DNA of 18,458 nucleotides from Candidatus Gastranaerophilales bacterium HUM_12 (GCA_002102825.1 DABJ01000043.1:1-18458); one strand, 5' to 3'. Counted from the stretch's first letter, positions 7,688-15,556 are shown. Program-made: numbers and translations. Notes: generated by a model not told the origin, from the sequence alone.

Positions 7688-8251
7688 CTAAAGCCAATTG
7701 AAAATATCAGAAAACATCTCTTTTGCTTGCTTCAAACTCTTAACACTTTCTCCGCTTTCATCAACATCTCTTTCTATATACATAAAAGAGTCGCCTAAAA
7801 GCTTGTCAACCGGCTTATTATTTTTTATGCAATCATCTACAATTTTTTTTGTGTCTATTTCATGCTTACCGAATTCAAAACCGACTTTTCTATAAAAAAC
7901 TTGTGGCGGACGTTTTGCATCAAAAATATCTGAAGCAACCAAGTGAATATTCCCATTACAAAAATTTTTGAAACTTTCAATCTTTGCAGCATTTATCAAT
8001 GAGCTTCCAACTCCAACCCGCCTTTTAAAAGAATTTAACCTCTTAATATACAAAGAACTATATTTATCTGAATTCGGAGAATACAAATGATACCTATTCC
8101 TCAAAACACAAGGCTCTGTTTCCATTCTACCAAGGCAACAACCTTTCTTGTCATACATTAAAAAAACAGCCTTATTTGAATATTTTTCCTGCTTCTTTAC
8201 AATAATTCGTTCTGTATATCTATGAGGTTTTAACGGTGGAAATTTTAGCAT
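7688..8251 (-). CDS. GNAT-like acetyltransferase paralogue B
   Basis: A 187-residue relative of the gene just downstream. Shared elements in order are a hairpin ending LGRMETEP (40-47), the R-x-x-G-x-G loop RRVGVGS (77-83), HLVAS (103-107) and KRPPQVFYRKVGFEFG (113-128). The last is GNAT motif B. After it, both proteins have a similar helical tail (D/K-C-I-K, then a SFMYIE/SLKMYLP strand). The pair therefore arose by tandem duplication and has diverged strongly outside these motifs. No SD is convincing (AGGTG lies about 16 nt upstream). It is divergent from murC across a 145-nt AT-rich gap. A typical GNAT acetylates an amine of a small molecule or protein; the target cannot be inferred. Confidence 0.65.
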   Translation of the reverse strand: MLKFPPLKPHRYTERIIVKKQEKYSNKAVFLMYDKKGCCLGRMETEPCVLRNRYHLYSPNSDKYSSLYIKRLNSFKRRVGVGSSLINAAKIESFKNFCNGNIHLVASDIFDAKRPPQVFYRKVGFEFGKHEIDTKKIVDDCIKNNKPVDKLLGDSFMYIERDVDESGESVKSLKQAKEMFSDIFNWL

Positions 8252-8348
8252 AACAAAAAATTTAAAACACCTAAAAATAATTTTTGATATTTAATAGCAA
8301 ATAATGTTAAAAAATAATAATTTTCAAACTGAAATCTTATTTTGGTAT

Positions 8349-8354
8349 TATAAT
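8349..8354 (+). promoter_or_regulatory. Candidate -10 box for the murC operon
   Basis: A perfect TATAAT gives a predicted start near 8361 and a 36-nt leader. No canonical -35 lies 16-18 bp upstream. At that place there is instead a small inverted repeat, TTTCA-AAC-TGAAA (8322-8334), which could bind an activator or be chance. A second AT-rich hexamer, TATAAA (8374-8379), is closer to the gene. Confidence 0.4.
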
Positions 8355-8357
8355 TAT

Positions 8358-8385
8358 TAAATAGTAGAGAGTATATAAATAGTAG
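8358..8385 (+). repeat. 10-bp direct repeat in the murC leader
   Basis: TAAATAGTAG occurs at 8358-8367 and again at 8376-8385, 18 bp apart start to start. The second copy runs into the weak SD (TAGGGA) of murC. Confidence 0.5.
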
Positions 8386-8396
8386 GGATTAAAGTT

Positions 8397-9800
8397 TTGA
8401 AAAAGAAAAAATATCACTTTATAGCAATAGGTGGAGTCGGAATGAGCGGTTTAGCAAAATACTTGCTACAAAACGGTTTTGAAGTTTCCGGTTCTGATAT
8501 AAATGACAGCAAATATGTTCAAGAAGTAAGAAATCTTGGCGCAAAAGTTTTCATTGGACACAATGAAAGTAATGTTCCAGATGATTGTATAGTTGTTGCA
8601 AGTACTGCAATTCGAGAAGACAATCCGGAAAAACAAAAAGCAAGAAGATTAGGCTTGCCAATCTATCACCGTTCAGATTTACTTGCAGAAATTTCAAAGA
8701 ATGAGAAATATTTCATGGGATTTTCCGGCACTCACGGGAAAACAACCACAAGTGGACTTTGTTCTTATGTAATGGAAAAGGCAGGATTAAAACCATCATA
8801 TATCGTTGGCGGAATTATTCCTGAATTGAATACAAATGCAAATTCTACAGGCGAAAAATTCTTTATGGCTGAACTTGATGAAAGCGATGGCACAATTGTT
8901 AAATATTCTCCTAATTTGGTTGTAGTAAACAACCTTGAACCCGACCATTTGGATTTTTACAAAAATGGTTTGGAATCAATTCTTGAAACATTTGAAACTT
9001 TCTTGTCAAATATGAGAGAAAATGGAATTGTAATGGCAAATATGGATAACGAGGGTGTTAAACGCTTAGTTAAACATTTTTCTCAAACTCCGCTTGCTCA
9101 TAATGCTGAATTCGTAACTTATTCAATCGGAGGTAGTACGGATTATTCAGCAAAAAATATTGAGTATAATGAAGATTATACCAAATTCGATATTTTCCAC
9201 AAAAGTGAATTTAAAACAAGATTAAAAATCTGCCTTAAAGGAGTTCACAATGTGTATAATTCACTTGCTGTTTGGGCAAGTTTGAATGAAGCAGGTGTTG
9301 ATATGAATTTGGTATCCCCTCATTTTGCAACTTTTACAGGTATGGGCAGAAGATTTCAAAAAGTTGGAGAATTCAACGGAATTTCAATTTATGACGATTA
9401 TGCACACCACCCAACAGAAATCAAAGCAACACTTTCTTCTTCTAAATCCTTCAAGAATAAGAATGTTATTGCAGTATTTCAACCTCACAGATACACAAGA
9501 CTTCAAAACTTGTGGAATGAATTTATGGGTGCATTTTCTCACGTAAACAAAGTAATCGTAACTGATGTTTACGCAGCAAGTGAAGACCCCATTGATGGTG
9601 TAAATTCAGAAGCTTTTGTAAACGAATTAAAAGAAAAAAGTGATGTTCCTTGTGAATACGCATCAGGTTCAATAAAAGATGTTGCCGAAAAATTATATCC
9701 AACTCTAAAACCAAACGATATCGTTATCGGACTGGGTGCAGGTACAATTACAAACTTAGGGAAAGAATTATTAGCTCTAAATAAAAAGGAGAATAACTAA
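8397..9800 (+). CDS. murC: UDP-N-acetylmuramate--L-alanine ligase
   Basis: A 467-residue Mur ligase that adds L-alanine to UDP-MurNAc with ATP, the first peptide step of cytoplasmic peptidoglycan precursor synthesis. The N-terminal Rossmann domain has IGGVGMSGLA (11-20). The P-loop is GTHGKTTTSG (111-120). ELDESDGT (159-166), the central-domain VVNNLEPDHLDFY, HNVYNSLA, GMGRRFQ (315-321) and DDYAHHPTEI (333-342) are all MurC signatures. Start is a TTG, giving MKKKKYHFIAIGG, which aligns with the family's N-terminus; no ATG lies between it and the Rossmann motif. SD is weak (TAGGGA, 9 nt upstream). It is the first gene of a six-gene cluster, and its last codons contain the SD of murB. Confidence 0.97.
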   Translation: MKKKKYHFIAIGGVGMSGLAKYLLQNGFEVSGSDINDSKYVQEVRNLGAKVFIGHNESNVPDDCIVVASTAIREDNPEKQKARRLGLPIYHRSDLLAEISKNEKYFMGFSGTHGKTTTSGLCSYVMEKAGLKPSYIVGGIIPELNTNANSTGEKFFMAELDESDGTIVKYSPNLVVVNNLEPDHLDFYKNGLESILETFETFLSNMRENGIVMANMDNEGVKRLVKHFSQTPLAHNAEFVTYSIGGSTDYSAKNIEYNEDYTKFDIFHKSEFKTRLKICLKGVHNVYNSLAVWASLNEAGVDMNLVSPHFATFTGMGRRFQKVGEFNGISIYDDYAHHPTEIKATLSSSKSFKNKNVIAVFQPHRYTRLQNLWNEFMGAFSHVNKVIVTDVYAASEDPIDGVNSEAFVNELKEKSDVPCEYASGSIKDVAEKLYPTLKPNDIVIGLGAGTITNLGKELLALNKKENN

Positions 9801-9801
9801 G

Positions 9802-10704
9802 TTGACAATTCTTCCAGAGAAAAACTTTGATATTAAAAAATTAACCTCTTTCAAAATTGGAGGGAAAATTTCTGAGGTATTTTTTCCGGAAAATATTGAA
9901 GAATTTGTACAGATTTTGAAAGAACAACCTAATGCCAAAGTGTTTGGAAATCTTTCAAATACCTTGGTTTCAGATGATGGGTATGACGGAAAAATAATTC
10001 TGACAACTAAAATGAATTCTATTCAAATCGAGGGAACAAAAGTTATTGCAGATTCCGGTGTTAAAGGTCCAAAATTATCACAAGAGGTTTGCAAAGCAGG
10101 ACTTACAGGTTTAGAATTTATGATAGGTTTCCCAGGGTCAATTGGTGGAGAAGTTTGTATGAACGCATCGGCTAATGGACAAAGTATAAGTGATACATTG
10201 GTCAGTGTAACTTGTTATTCATCAATAAACGGTCTTGTCAAATATTCAAAAGATGAAATGAATTTTGACTATAGGACTTCTCGTTGTCATAATGAAGATT
10301 TAATTGTCCTACAAGCCGAATTTGAACTTTCAAAAAAAGATACTACAGAAATTGAAGCTCAAATGAATTCAAATTTGGAATTCAGAAAAGCACATCAACC
10401 GTCTTTAGCACTACCGAATTGTGGAAGTATTTTCAAAAATCCGCAAAACAACTCTGCAGGGAGACTTCTTGATTCAATTGGGGCAAAAGAACTAAGTTGT
10501 GGAGGAGTTAAAGTTTGGGAAAATCATGCAAACTTTATTGTAAACAATAACTCTGGAACTTCAACAGATGTACTTACTTTGATGTCTGAAATGCAAACAA
10601 AAGTAAAAAATAAGTATAAAATAGATTTACAGCCGGAAATTATATTTTTAGGCGGAAATAATAATAAGGAAAACGAATTATGCAAAATATTGTACAAAAA
10701 ATAG
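9802..10704 (+). CDS. murB: UDP-N-acetylenolpyruvoylglucosamine reductase
   Basis: A 300-residue FAD enzyme that reduces UDP-GlcNAc-enolpyruvate to UDP-MurNAc with NADPH. TSFKIGG (15-21) opens the FAD domain. PGSIGGEVCMNASANG (111-126), YRTSR (157-161), CGSIFKNP with the proton-donor Ser209 and the late Glu279 in QPEIIFLGG are present. YRTSR and the length point to the short type II MurB without the extra Tyr loop. The usual G-x-G-S-N flavin loop reads GNLSN here, with Leu for the second Gly. Start is TTG at 9802 with a strong SD AAGGAG (9786-9791) 10 nt upstream inside murC. It begins 1 nt after the murC stop and overlaps ddl by 25 nt, pointing to coupled translation. Confidence 0.96.
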   Translation: MTILPEKNFDIKKLTSFKIGGKISEVFFPENIEEFVQILKEQPNAKVFGNLSNTLVSDDGYDGKIILTTKMNSIQIEGTKVIADSGVKGPKLSQEVCKAGLTGLEFMIGFPGSIGGEVCMNASANGQSISDTLVSVTCYSSINGLVKYSKDEMNFDYRTSRCHNEDLIVLQAEFELSKKDTTEIEAQMNSNLEFRKAHQPSLALPNCGSIFKNPQNNSAGRLLDSIGAKELSCGGVKVWENHANFIVNNNSGTSTDVLTLMSEMQTKVKNKYKIDLQPEIIFLGGNNNKENELCKILYKK

Positions 10705-11633
10705 ATAAAAATTCTAAAATTGCCGTTCTATGCGGCGGAATGTCATCAGAAGCAGAAGTATCAAGACGTTCAGGTAAAGGTGTTTTTGATGCTCTTCAAA
10801 GACTTGGCTATACAAATTCTGAACTTGTAGAAGTTGACAAAAATATTGCTCAAAAATTAAAAGACGGTAATTATGATTATGCTTACAATGTTCTTCATGG
10901 CAAATATGGTGAAGACGGTTGTATTCAAGGAATTTTAGAAATTCTACAAATTCCTTATACCGGTTGTGGTGTAATGTCTTCTGCTGTTTGCATGAATAAA
11001 GAATTCACAAAAAGAATGCTTTCATCATGCAGTGAAATTCCTCTTGCAAAATCTGCTTTTGTAAGAAAAGGCGAAGATGTTATGGAGAAAACTAAAGACC
11101 TGAAATATCCTGTTTTCACAAAACCGGTTTCTGAAGGTTCAAGCTTTGGTATGACAAAAGTTAATTCTCGTGAAGAATTAAAGACAGCTTATGATGAAGC
11201 TATCAAATATAATGATGATGTTCTTATTGAAGAATTTATTGATGGTTTGTTTGTAACAGTTGGTGTTTTGGAACAAGATGGCAAAAACTTTGCAACAGAA
11301 ATTTTGGAAATCATTCCAAAAAATGAGTGGTATGATTATGAATCTAAATACACTCCGGGAATGTCAGAATTCATACTTCCTGCAAAATTTGATGCCGAAT
11401 TAACTGCAAAAATTAAAGAAATCGCGATTAAATCACACGAAACAGCAGGTTGCAAAGGTGTTTCAAGAGTTGACTTCATGGTTAGCAAAGACGGAATTCC
11501 TTACGTAATTGAAATCAACACTTCTCCAGGAATGACTACAACTAGTGACCTACCTGCTCAAGCAAAAGTTATGGGTATAAGTTATGATAATTTAGTTCAA
11601 ATTGTTTTAAACGGAGCAGGCTTGAATAAATAA
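10680..11633 (+). CDS. ddl: D-alanine--D-alanine ligase
   Basis: A 317-residue ATP-grasp ligase making D-Ala-D-Ala for the pentapeptide of peptidoglycan. The N-domain has VLCGGMSSEAEVSRRSG (the usual EREVS reads EAEVS) and LHGKYGEDGCIQGILE (72-87). ATP-grasp features are FTKPVSEGSSFGMTKV (146-161), EEFIDGLFVTVGVL and the metal-binding VIEINTSPGMTTTSDLP (277-292). The active-site loop EWYDYESKYTPG carries the Tyr typical of true D-Ala-D-Ala ligases, rather than the changes seen in D-Ala-D-Lac (VanA-type) enzymes. The ATG at 10680 has AAGGA 9 nt upstream and lies inside the end of murB. The stop overlaps the ftsQ start by 1 nt (TAATG). Confidence 0.97.
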   Translation: MQNIVQKIDKNSKIAVLCGGMSSEAEVSRRSGKGVFDALQRLGYTNSELVEVDKNIAQKLKDGNYDYAYNVLHGKYGEDGCIQGILEILQIPYTGCGVMSSAVCMNKEFTKRMLSSCSEIPLAKSAFVRKGEDVMEKTKDLKYPVFTKPVSEGSSFGMTKVNSREELKTAYDEAIKYNDDVLIEEFIDGLFVTVGVLEQDGKNFATEILEIIPKNEWYDYESKYTPGMSEFILPAKFDAELTAKIKEIAIKSHETAGCKGVSRVDFMVSKDGIPYVIEINTSPGMTTTSDLPAQAKVMGISYDNLVQIVLNGAGLNK

Positions 11634-12586
11634 TGACAGAGGATAGCAATTTTAATACAAATGAATATCCGCAAGAGAATGCGAATATGCAAGAGGACGA
11701 AATCCAAGACGAATTCGCCCTTGCTAAACATTCCCTAAAACGCAAACGAATTGAGAGAAAGATTAGAAAAAAACGTAAAAAAGTTAAAGAATTAAAGTCT
11801 TTCTTGAGATTCATCAGTTTAATTTTGGTTGTTTTTCTTGCATATCATTTTATGAAGCTTCCCCAATGGTACCTGCCAAAAGATACTTTTTCGGATCAAA
11901 CAGGTAAAAATATTGAAATTATTAACAATGATATTATTCCGAATTACGTGATAAGACAATCATTGAAAAATTTATACGTGCCAAAACTTCCAATCTTTTT
12001 GATTAAAGTTAAACCGATAAAAAAAGAATTATTTAAAATTCCTGTGATTAAAAATATCTATGTAAGGCGTTACGGATTTCCTGCAAGAATTCAAATCATT
12101 ATACGAGAAAGACAACCAATTGCATTAATCAAAACCGACTTGAAAGCAAAACCCGTAGCCTTCTTCACGGCTGACGGCATTTTGATTACGCATAAAAATT
12201 ACATGAATTTAAGCAATTCAAAATCTGCTCTAAAAATTTTAACCAATAAACCTCAACTTGGCAAAGAATGGACTGTTAAAAAAGTTCAAGAGGTTGAAAA
12301 GATTGTTAAAGCTGTTGAAACTTATTCTAATGAAAAAGTTGAATACATTGATTTGAGAAATCCAAATGATGTCTATGTGAAAATTCAAACAACAAGCATT
12401 CGTTTAGGACAACTGGATAGTACAGTCTTTGAAAGAATTAAACGTATTTATACAATTCTTCCACAAATTGAAGAAGTAGATAGCCAAATCAAGTATATTG
12501 ATTTAAGTTGGGATAAGGTAAACTATTTAAAATTGAAAAAAAACGACAAAAACAGTAAACCTAAAGAGTCGGAAAAAACTGAATAA
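11633..12586 (+). CDS. ftsQ: Cell division protein FtsQ/DivIB with POTRA domain
   Basis: A 317-residue bitopic membrane protein. A charged cytoplasmic tail with a Lys/Arg block (about 35-55) precedes one TM helix (about 57-74, FLRFISLILVVFLAYHF). The POTRA-like region follows (about 92-165): residues from NIEIINNDIIP on, then LFKIPVIKNIYVRRYGFPARIQIIIRERQPIALI, the typical 'P.i....V.R..P..l.I.v.ER.P.A' pattern. The FtsQ-type C-domain includes VEYIDLRNPNDVYVKI, RLG and IKYIDLSWDKVNYLK. FtsQ links the early divisome to FtsB/FtsL and septal wall synthesis. Its place after ddl matches wall/division clusters of many bacteria, but no ftsA or ftsZ follows. TAATG overlap with ddl indicates coupling. 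Confidence 0.88.
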   Translation: MTEDSNFNTNEYPQENANMQEDEIQDEFALAKHSLKRKRIERKIRKKRKKVKELKSFLRFISLILVVFLAYHFMKLPQWYLPKDTFSDQTGKNIEIINNDIIPNYVIRQSLKNLYVPKLPIFLIKVKPIKKELFKIPVIKNIYVRRYGFPARIQIIIRERQPIALIKTDLKAKPVAFFTADGILITHKNYMNLSNSKSALKILTNKPQLGKEWTVKKVQEVEKIVKAVETYSNEKVEYIDLRNPNDVYVKIQTTSIRLGQLDSTVFERIKRIYTILPQIEEVDSQIKYIDLSWDKVNYLKLKKNDKNSKPKESEKTE

Positions 12587-12587
12587 T

Positions 12588-13469
12588 ATGACTTTTAACG
12601 AAAAATATTCAAAAATTAAATATCTTGCATCTGATGAATTAAAGAAAATTGAAGAAAATATTACATCTTCAATTCACACTCGTGAGCCGTTAAAATCTCA
12701 TATTGTGCAATTTCTAACCGCTCCGTCAAAGAGAATTCGTCCGGTTTTAGCTATTTTATACACAAAAGCTCTGGGGCAAAATTTAAACACTCAACAACTT
12801 GAATTGTTAACGGCAATTGAACTTGTGCATAATGCATCTTTAATTCATGACGATATAATTGATGAAAGTGATTTAAGGCGAGGTCAAAAAACAATTTCAG
12901 CAGAATTCGGAAATAAGCTCGGGGTAATATCAGGTGATTATATTTTATCTATTGCGATGGAAAAAATTGCAAATTTGAATTCTATTGATATATTAAAAAA
13001 GTTCTCAATTACACTAAATAAAATGTGCCAAGGGGAAATCAACCAAAATTTCGATAGGTTTAAAATTGGAACAATTGAAGATTATATTGAAAAATCAAAA
13101 AATAAGACGGCGTATCTTTTTGAAACCGCAATGACAAGTTGTGCAATGTTATCTCAAGCTTCCGGCGACATATCAAAGATAAATGATTTTGCAATGAATG
13201 TTGGTATTGCATTCCAAATCAGAGATGATTTAATTAATTTCACTAAAACAGACTCTTCAAAACCGGCGGAAAATGATTTATCAGAGGGAATTTACACCGC
13301 TCCAATTATCTACAGCCAAAATACCAAAAACTATACCAAAGGTATTGAAAAAACTAAGTCTTTGTTAAATAATTATATAGAAAAAGCGGCTAAACAACTT
13401 GAAAATCTGCAAGATAATGAGTTTACCGCAGCATTGAAAAATTTCTTGGAGCTTTTGAAGAATGAATAA
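12588..13469 (+). CDS. Trans-isoprenyl diphosphate synthase, long-chain type
   Basis: A 293-residue all-helical prenyltransferase that condenses isopentenyl diphosphate onto allylic diphosphates. The first Asp-rich motif DDIID (88-92) sits in LVHNASLIHDDIIDESDLRRG. It lacks the two-residue insertion of bacterial FPP/GGPP synthases and has small residues (Ala83, Ser84) at the chain-length positions, features of hexa- to octaprenyl synthases. SKRIRPVL (47-54), GDYILS (116-121), KNKTAYLFE (171-179) and KPAENDLSEGIYTAPI are also family motifs. The second Asp motif reads DDLIN (213-217), with Asn in place of the last Asp. It starts 1 nt after ftsQ and overlaps lepB by 8 nt. Product length, and whether it feeds quinones or another lipid, cannot be read from sequence. 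Confidence 0.88.
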   Translation: MTFNEKYSKIKYLASDELKKIEENITSSIHTREPLKSHIVQFLTAPSKRIRPVLAILYTKALGQNLNTQQLELLTAIELVHNASLIHDDIIDESDLRRGQKTISAEFGNKLGVISGDYILSIAMEKIANLNSIDILKKFSITLNKMCQGEINQNFDRFKIGTIEDYIEKSKNKTAYLFETAMTSCAMLSQASGDISKINDFAMNVGIAFQIRDDLINFTKTDSSKPAENDLSEGIYTAPIIYSQNTKNYTKGIEKTKSLLNNYIEKAAKQLENLQDNEFTAALKNFLELLKNE

Positions 13470-14247
13470 AATTAAACAAAAAATGGACAATTTTAAAAAG
13501 AGAATGAGAGAAAAAAGAGATGCAGCTTATATGCATTTCAAAGCAAATCTTCCTGTAAATGTCCAAATGAAACTTGATAAATTTGAAGAAAGCTACAAAA
13601 ATTATAAAGAGAGTGCTTTATGTGAGGTTATTGAAACCGTTATATTTGTTGTAGTAATGGTTATTATCATAAGATTTTTCGTTGGAGAAATTCGTTGGAT
13701 TCCATCAGGTTCAATGCACCCAACTTTAGTTGAGGGGGATAGAATTGTTGTTGAAAGATATTCAAGATTTTTCACTACCCCGCAAAGAGGTGATATTATG
13801 GTATTTTATCCACCATCAACAAAACTTTCAAGAAGCCCTTTGCCTTTATTTGCAAGACTTACTGGTTTTTGGTGCAAAGATATTGCTTACATCAAACGTG
13901 TTGTAGGTATGCCGGGGGATAAAGTTGAAATCAAAGAAGAAAAAGACGGCTCGGCTTATGTTTATATTAATGATAAAAAATACAAAGAAAATTATATCAA
14001 GAGTGTTTATGAATATCCTCCATGCCCAACTAAAGACACTAGTAAAATCTTGTTAATGAATGACCAAACAATGAAATGCGGTCCATTCAAACTTGATAAA
14101 GACAGTTATTTTATGATGGGTGATAACCGTGGAAATTCCCAAGACAGCAGATATTGGGGCACATTGAAAAAAGATAGATTTGTCGGACGTGCTGTTGTTG
14201 TATTTTGGCCGTTGAACAGAATGAAAGTATTACACCGCTTAAAATAG
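13462..14247 (+). CDS. lepB: Signal peptidase I
   Basis: A 261-residue membrane protease that cleaves signal peptides from exported proteins on the outer face of the plasma membrane. A charged N-tail of about 55 residues precedes one TM helix (about 56-72, VIETVIFVVVMVIIIRFFV). Box B is IPSGSMHPTLVEGDRIVV with nucleophile Ser84. The general base Lys145 is in YIKRVVGMPGDKVEI, and box E is MMGDNRGNSQDSRYWG. The long Lys/Arg/Met-rich cytoplasmic tail is more than the minimal enzyme needs. GGAG lies 10 nt before the ATG, supporting this start rather than Met8. Its stop overlaps by 9 nt the stop of the convergent gene, so no terminator can lie directly between them. Confidence 0.96.
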   Translation: MNKIKQKMDNFKKRMREKRDAAYMHFKANLPVNVQMKLDKFEESYKNYKESALCEVIETVIFVVVMVIIIRFFVGEIRWIPSGSMHPTLVEGDRIVVERYSRFFTTPQRGDIMVFYPPSTKLSRSPLPLFARLTGFWCKDIAYIKRVVGMPGDKVEIKEEKDGSAYVYINDKKYKENYIKSVYEYPPCPTKDTSKILLMNDQTMKCGPFKLDKDSYFMMGDNRGNSQDSRYWGTLKKDRFVGRAVVVFWPLNRMKVLHRLK

Positions 14248-14625
14248 GTGATAATATTTCATATAATTTGCCATAATATCAGAACTTACACCATTTGCAA
14301 CATTTGCTTTTACAACTTGGTCTTTATCTTGTGAAGTTTGACTATCAATTTTTGATGCTTCAGCATTTTTAGGATTCATTTCTTGTTGTTTTTGAGCTTG
14401 TTGAACTTCTTCAACAAAGTCTTGTAATTGTTGCATAACTTGAGAATGTAATTGCAAATCACCAGAATATGAGCCGGTAGATTGAATTCCTGCGGTTTCT
14501 AAATCCTCAAGAATTTGTTCCCATTGATTGTAGTTGGTTATAGTTGTTCCTTGAGCTTGTGCAGCCGCTTGTGCTTTTCTTAGCTCTTCAATAGATTTAA
14601 TATCTTCTACATTGTCCATTGCCAT
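14239..14625 (-). CDS. Unknown Gln-rich 128-residue protein
   Basis: A soluble-looking 128-residue protein of unknown function. It has an N-terminal helix rich in Ala/Gln (EELRKAQAAAQAQG), a central segment with NYNQWEQILEDLETAGIQ and a Gln/Glu helix (VMQQLQDFVEEVQQAQKQQ) likely to form a coiled coil. A polar low-complexity stretch follows, and the end is KYYHLF. No TM helix, signal or Cys. The ATG at 14625 has a good GGAG SD 7 nt upstream; a longer frame from 14691 would include this SD as coding and is rejected. The last 9 nt overlap the end of lepB on the other strand. Possibly a structural or secreted adaptor; no function is assigned. Confidence 0.7.
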   Translation of the reverse strand: MAMDNVEDIKSIEELRKAQAAAQAQGTTITNYNQWEQILEDLETAGIQSTGSYSGDLQLHSQVMQQLQDFVEEVQQAQKQQEMNPKNAEASKIDSQTSQDKDQVVKANVANGVSSDIMANYMKYYHLF

Positions 14626-14650
14626 GACAAACTCTCCATACTTAAAACTT

Positions 14651-14667
14651 CTTATATATAATATAAG
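14651..14667. promoter_or_regulatory. Inverted repeat in the promoter region of the 128-residue gene
   Basis: CTTATAT-ATA-ATATAAG is a perfect 7-bp inverted repeat about 26 nt before the ATG at 14625, where a -10 box would be expected. TTGAAA (14691-14686, minus strand) could be a -35 but the spacing to TATATT is about 20 bp, longer than usual. It may be an AT-rich -10 region or an operator. Confidence 0.3.
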
Positions 14668-14728
14668 TGTTTTTCTATATGGAAATTTCAAAAAACAAAA
14701 TTAGTTTAACATATTGTAATAATTAGAA

Positions 14729-15550
14729 TTAAACTTCTGAAACATCAGGTAAATCAATGCTTTTCAATCTTTGTTCAATACGGCGATACCATTTTAAGTG
14801 TTGTTTGAATAAGATTTTATAATGATCCATATCACCTTGTGAAATATGTCTGAATTGGTCATCTGATGTTTGAGTTAATGCAGCTTCTAAGAATTTTGTG
14901 TATTCTTTTCTGTCCAAATTCGGATCCGTTAATTCAATACGTTTACCGAAATCAACAATAACTTCAGGTCTGTTATCTCTCAAAAAGCAATAATCAATTG
15001 AAACAGGGATTAAATTAACCTTGCCAAATCTTTTAACCGCATTATGTGCAATATAAGCTAAACCCGTTTGAAATTTATACGGACGGAAATGAGGAGGTCT
15101 GATAATTCCTTGTGGGAAAATACATAAAATATTTCTCAAATCCCCTAAAACATCTACAGAGTATTGCAAAGCTTTCATTGCGGATTGAGCAGACTTTTTA
15201 TTTACGGAATAAGCTCCACCACGTCTTAGCAATGGAAATCTGTTTAATTCTTCAACCATTAAACGAATTTCTTTGTGGCAAATTCTATGAGTAATATTGT
15301 ACATAACAATTCCGTCCCACCAATTGCAATGTGGCGCAAAAAGAATTGTTGGCGTATTTTTATCACGTTCATTATAGTTTTCTACACCTGTATAACGAAA
15401 AGCATAAAATCTATTTTGTAACATATTGAAAAAGAACAAACTAGCAATTGTTAACCAAAATTTGTTTGTTTTAGCAGGTTTAAACTTTTCTTCTTTATTC
15501 CTAAGTTTTGTCGGTGGAATATCCGAATATAATTTTTCCTCTGTAACCAT
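14729..15550 (-). CDS. Lysophospholipid acyltransferase family protein (PlsC-like)
   Basis: A 273-residue PlsC-superfamily acyltransferase, likely acting on a lysophospholipid or similar acceptor at the inner membrane. Block I is HCNWWDG (His74, Asp79; HX4D). Block II-like residues are in FPLLRRGGAYSVNK (105-118). Block III is CIFPQGIIRPP (143-153), with Gln in place of the usual Glu of FPEG. Block IV is VNLIPVSIDYC (178-188). A hydrophobic segment at about 31-45 could anchor the N-terminus. A longer frame from 15592 adds 14 residues, but the ATG at 15550 is placed exactly 6 nt after TACAAT and lacks an SD, so a leaderless start is likely. A neighbouring role with the Gln-rich or cluster genes is not evident. 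Confidence 0.85.
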   Translation of the reverse strand: MVTEEKLYSDIPPTKLRNKEEKFKPAKTNKFWLTIASLFFFNMLQNRFYAFRYTGVENYNERDKNTPTILFAPHCNWWDGIVMYNITHRICHKEIRLMVEELNRFPLLRRGGAYSVNKKSAQSAMKALQYSVDVLGDLRNILCIFPQGIIRPPHFRPYKFQTGLAYIAHNAVKRFGKVNLIPVSIDYCFLRDNRPEVIVDFGKRIELTDPNLDRKEYTKFLEAALTQTSDDQFRHISQGDMDHYKILFKQHLKWYRRIEQRLKSIDLPDVSEV

Positions 15551-15556
15551 AGATTT

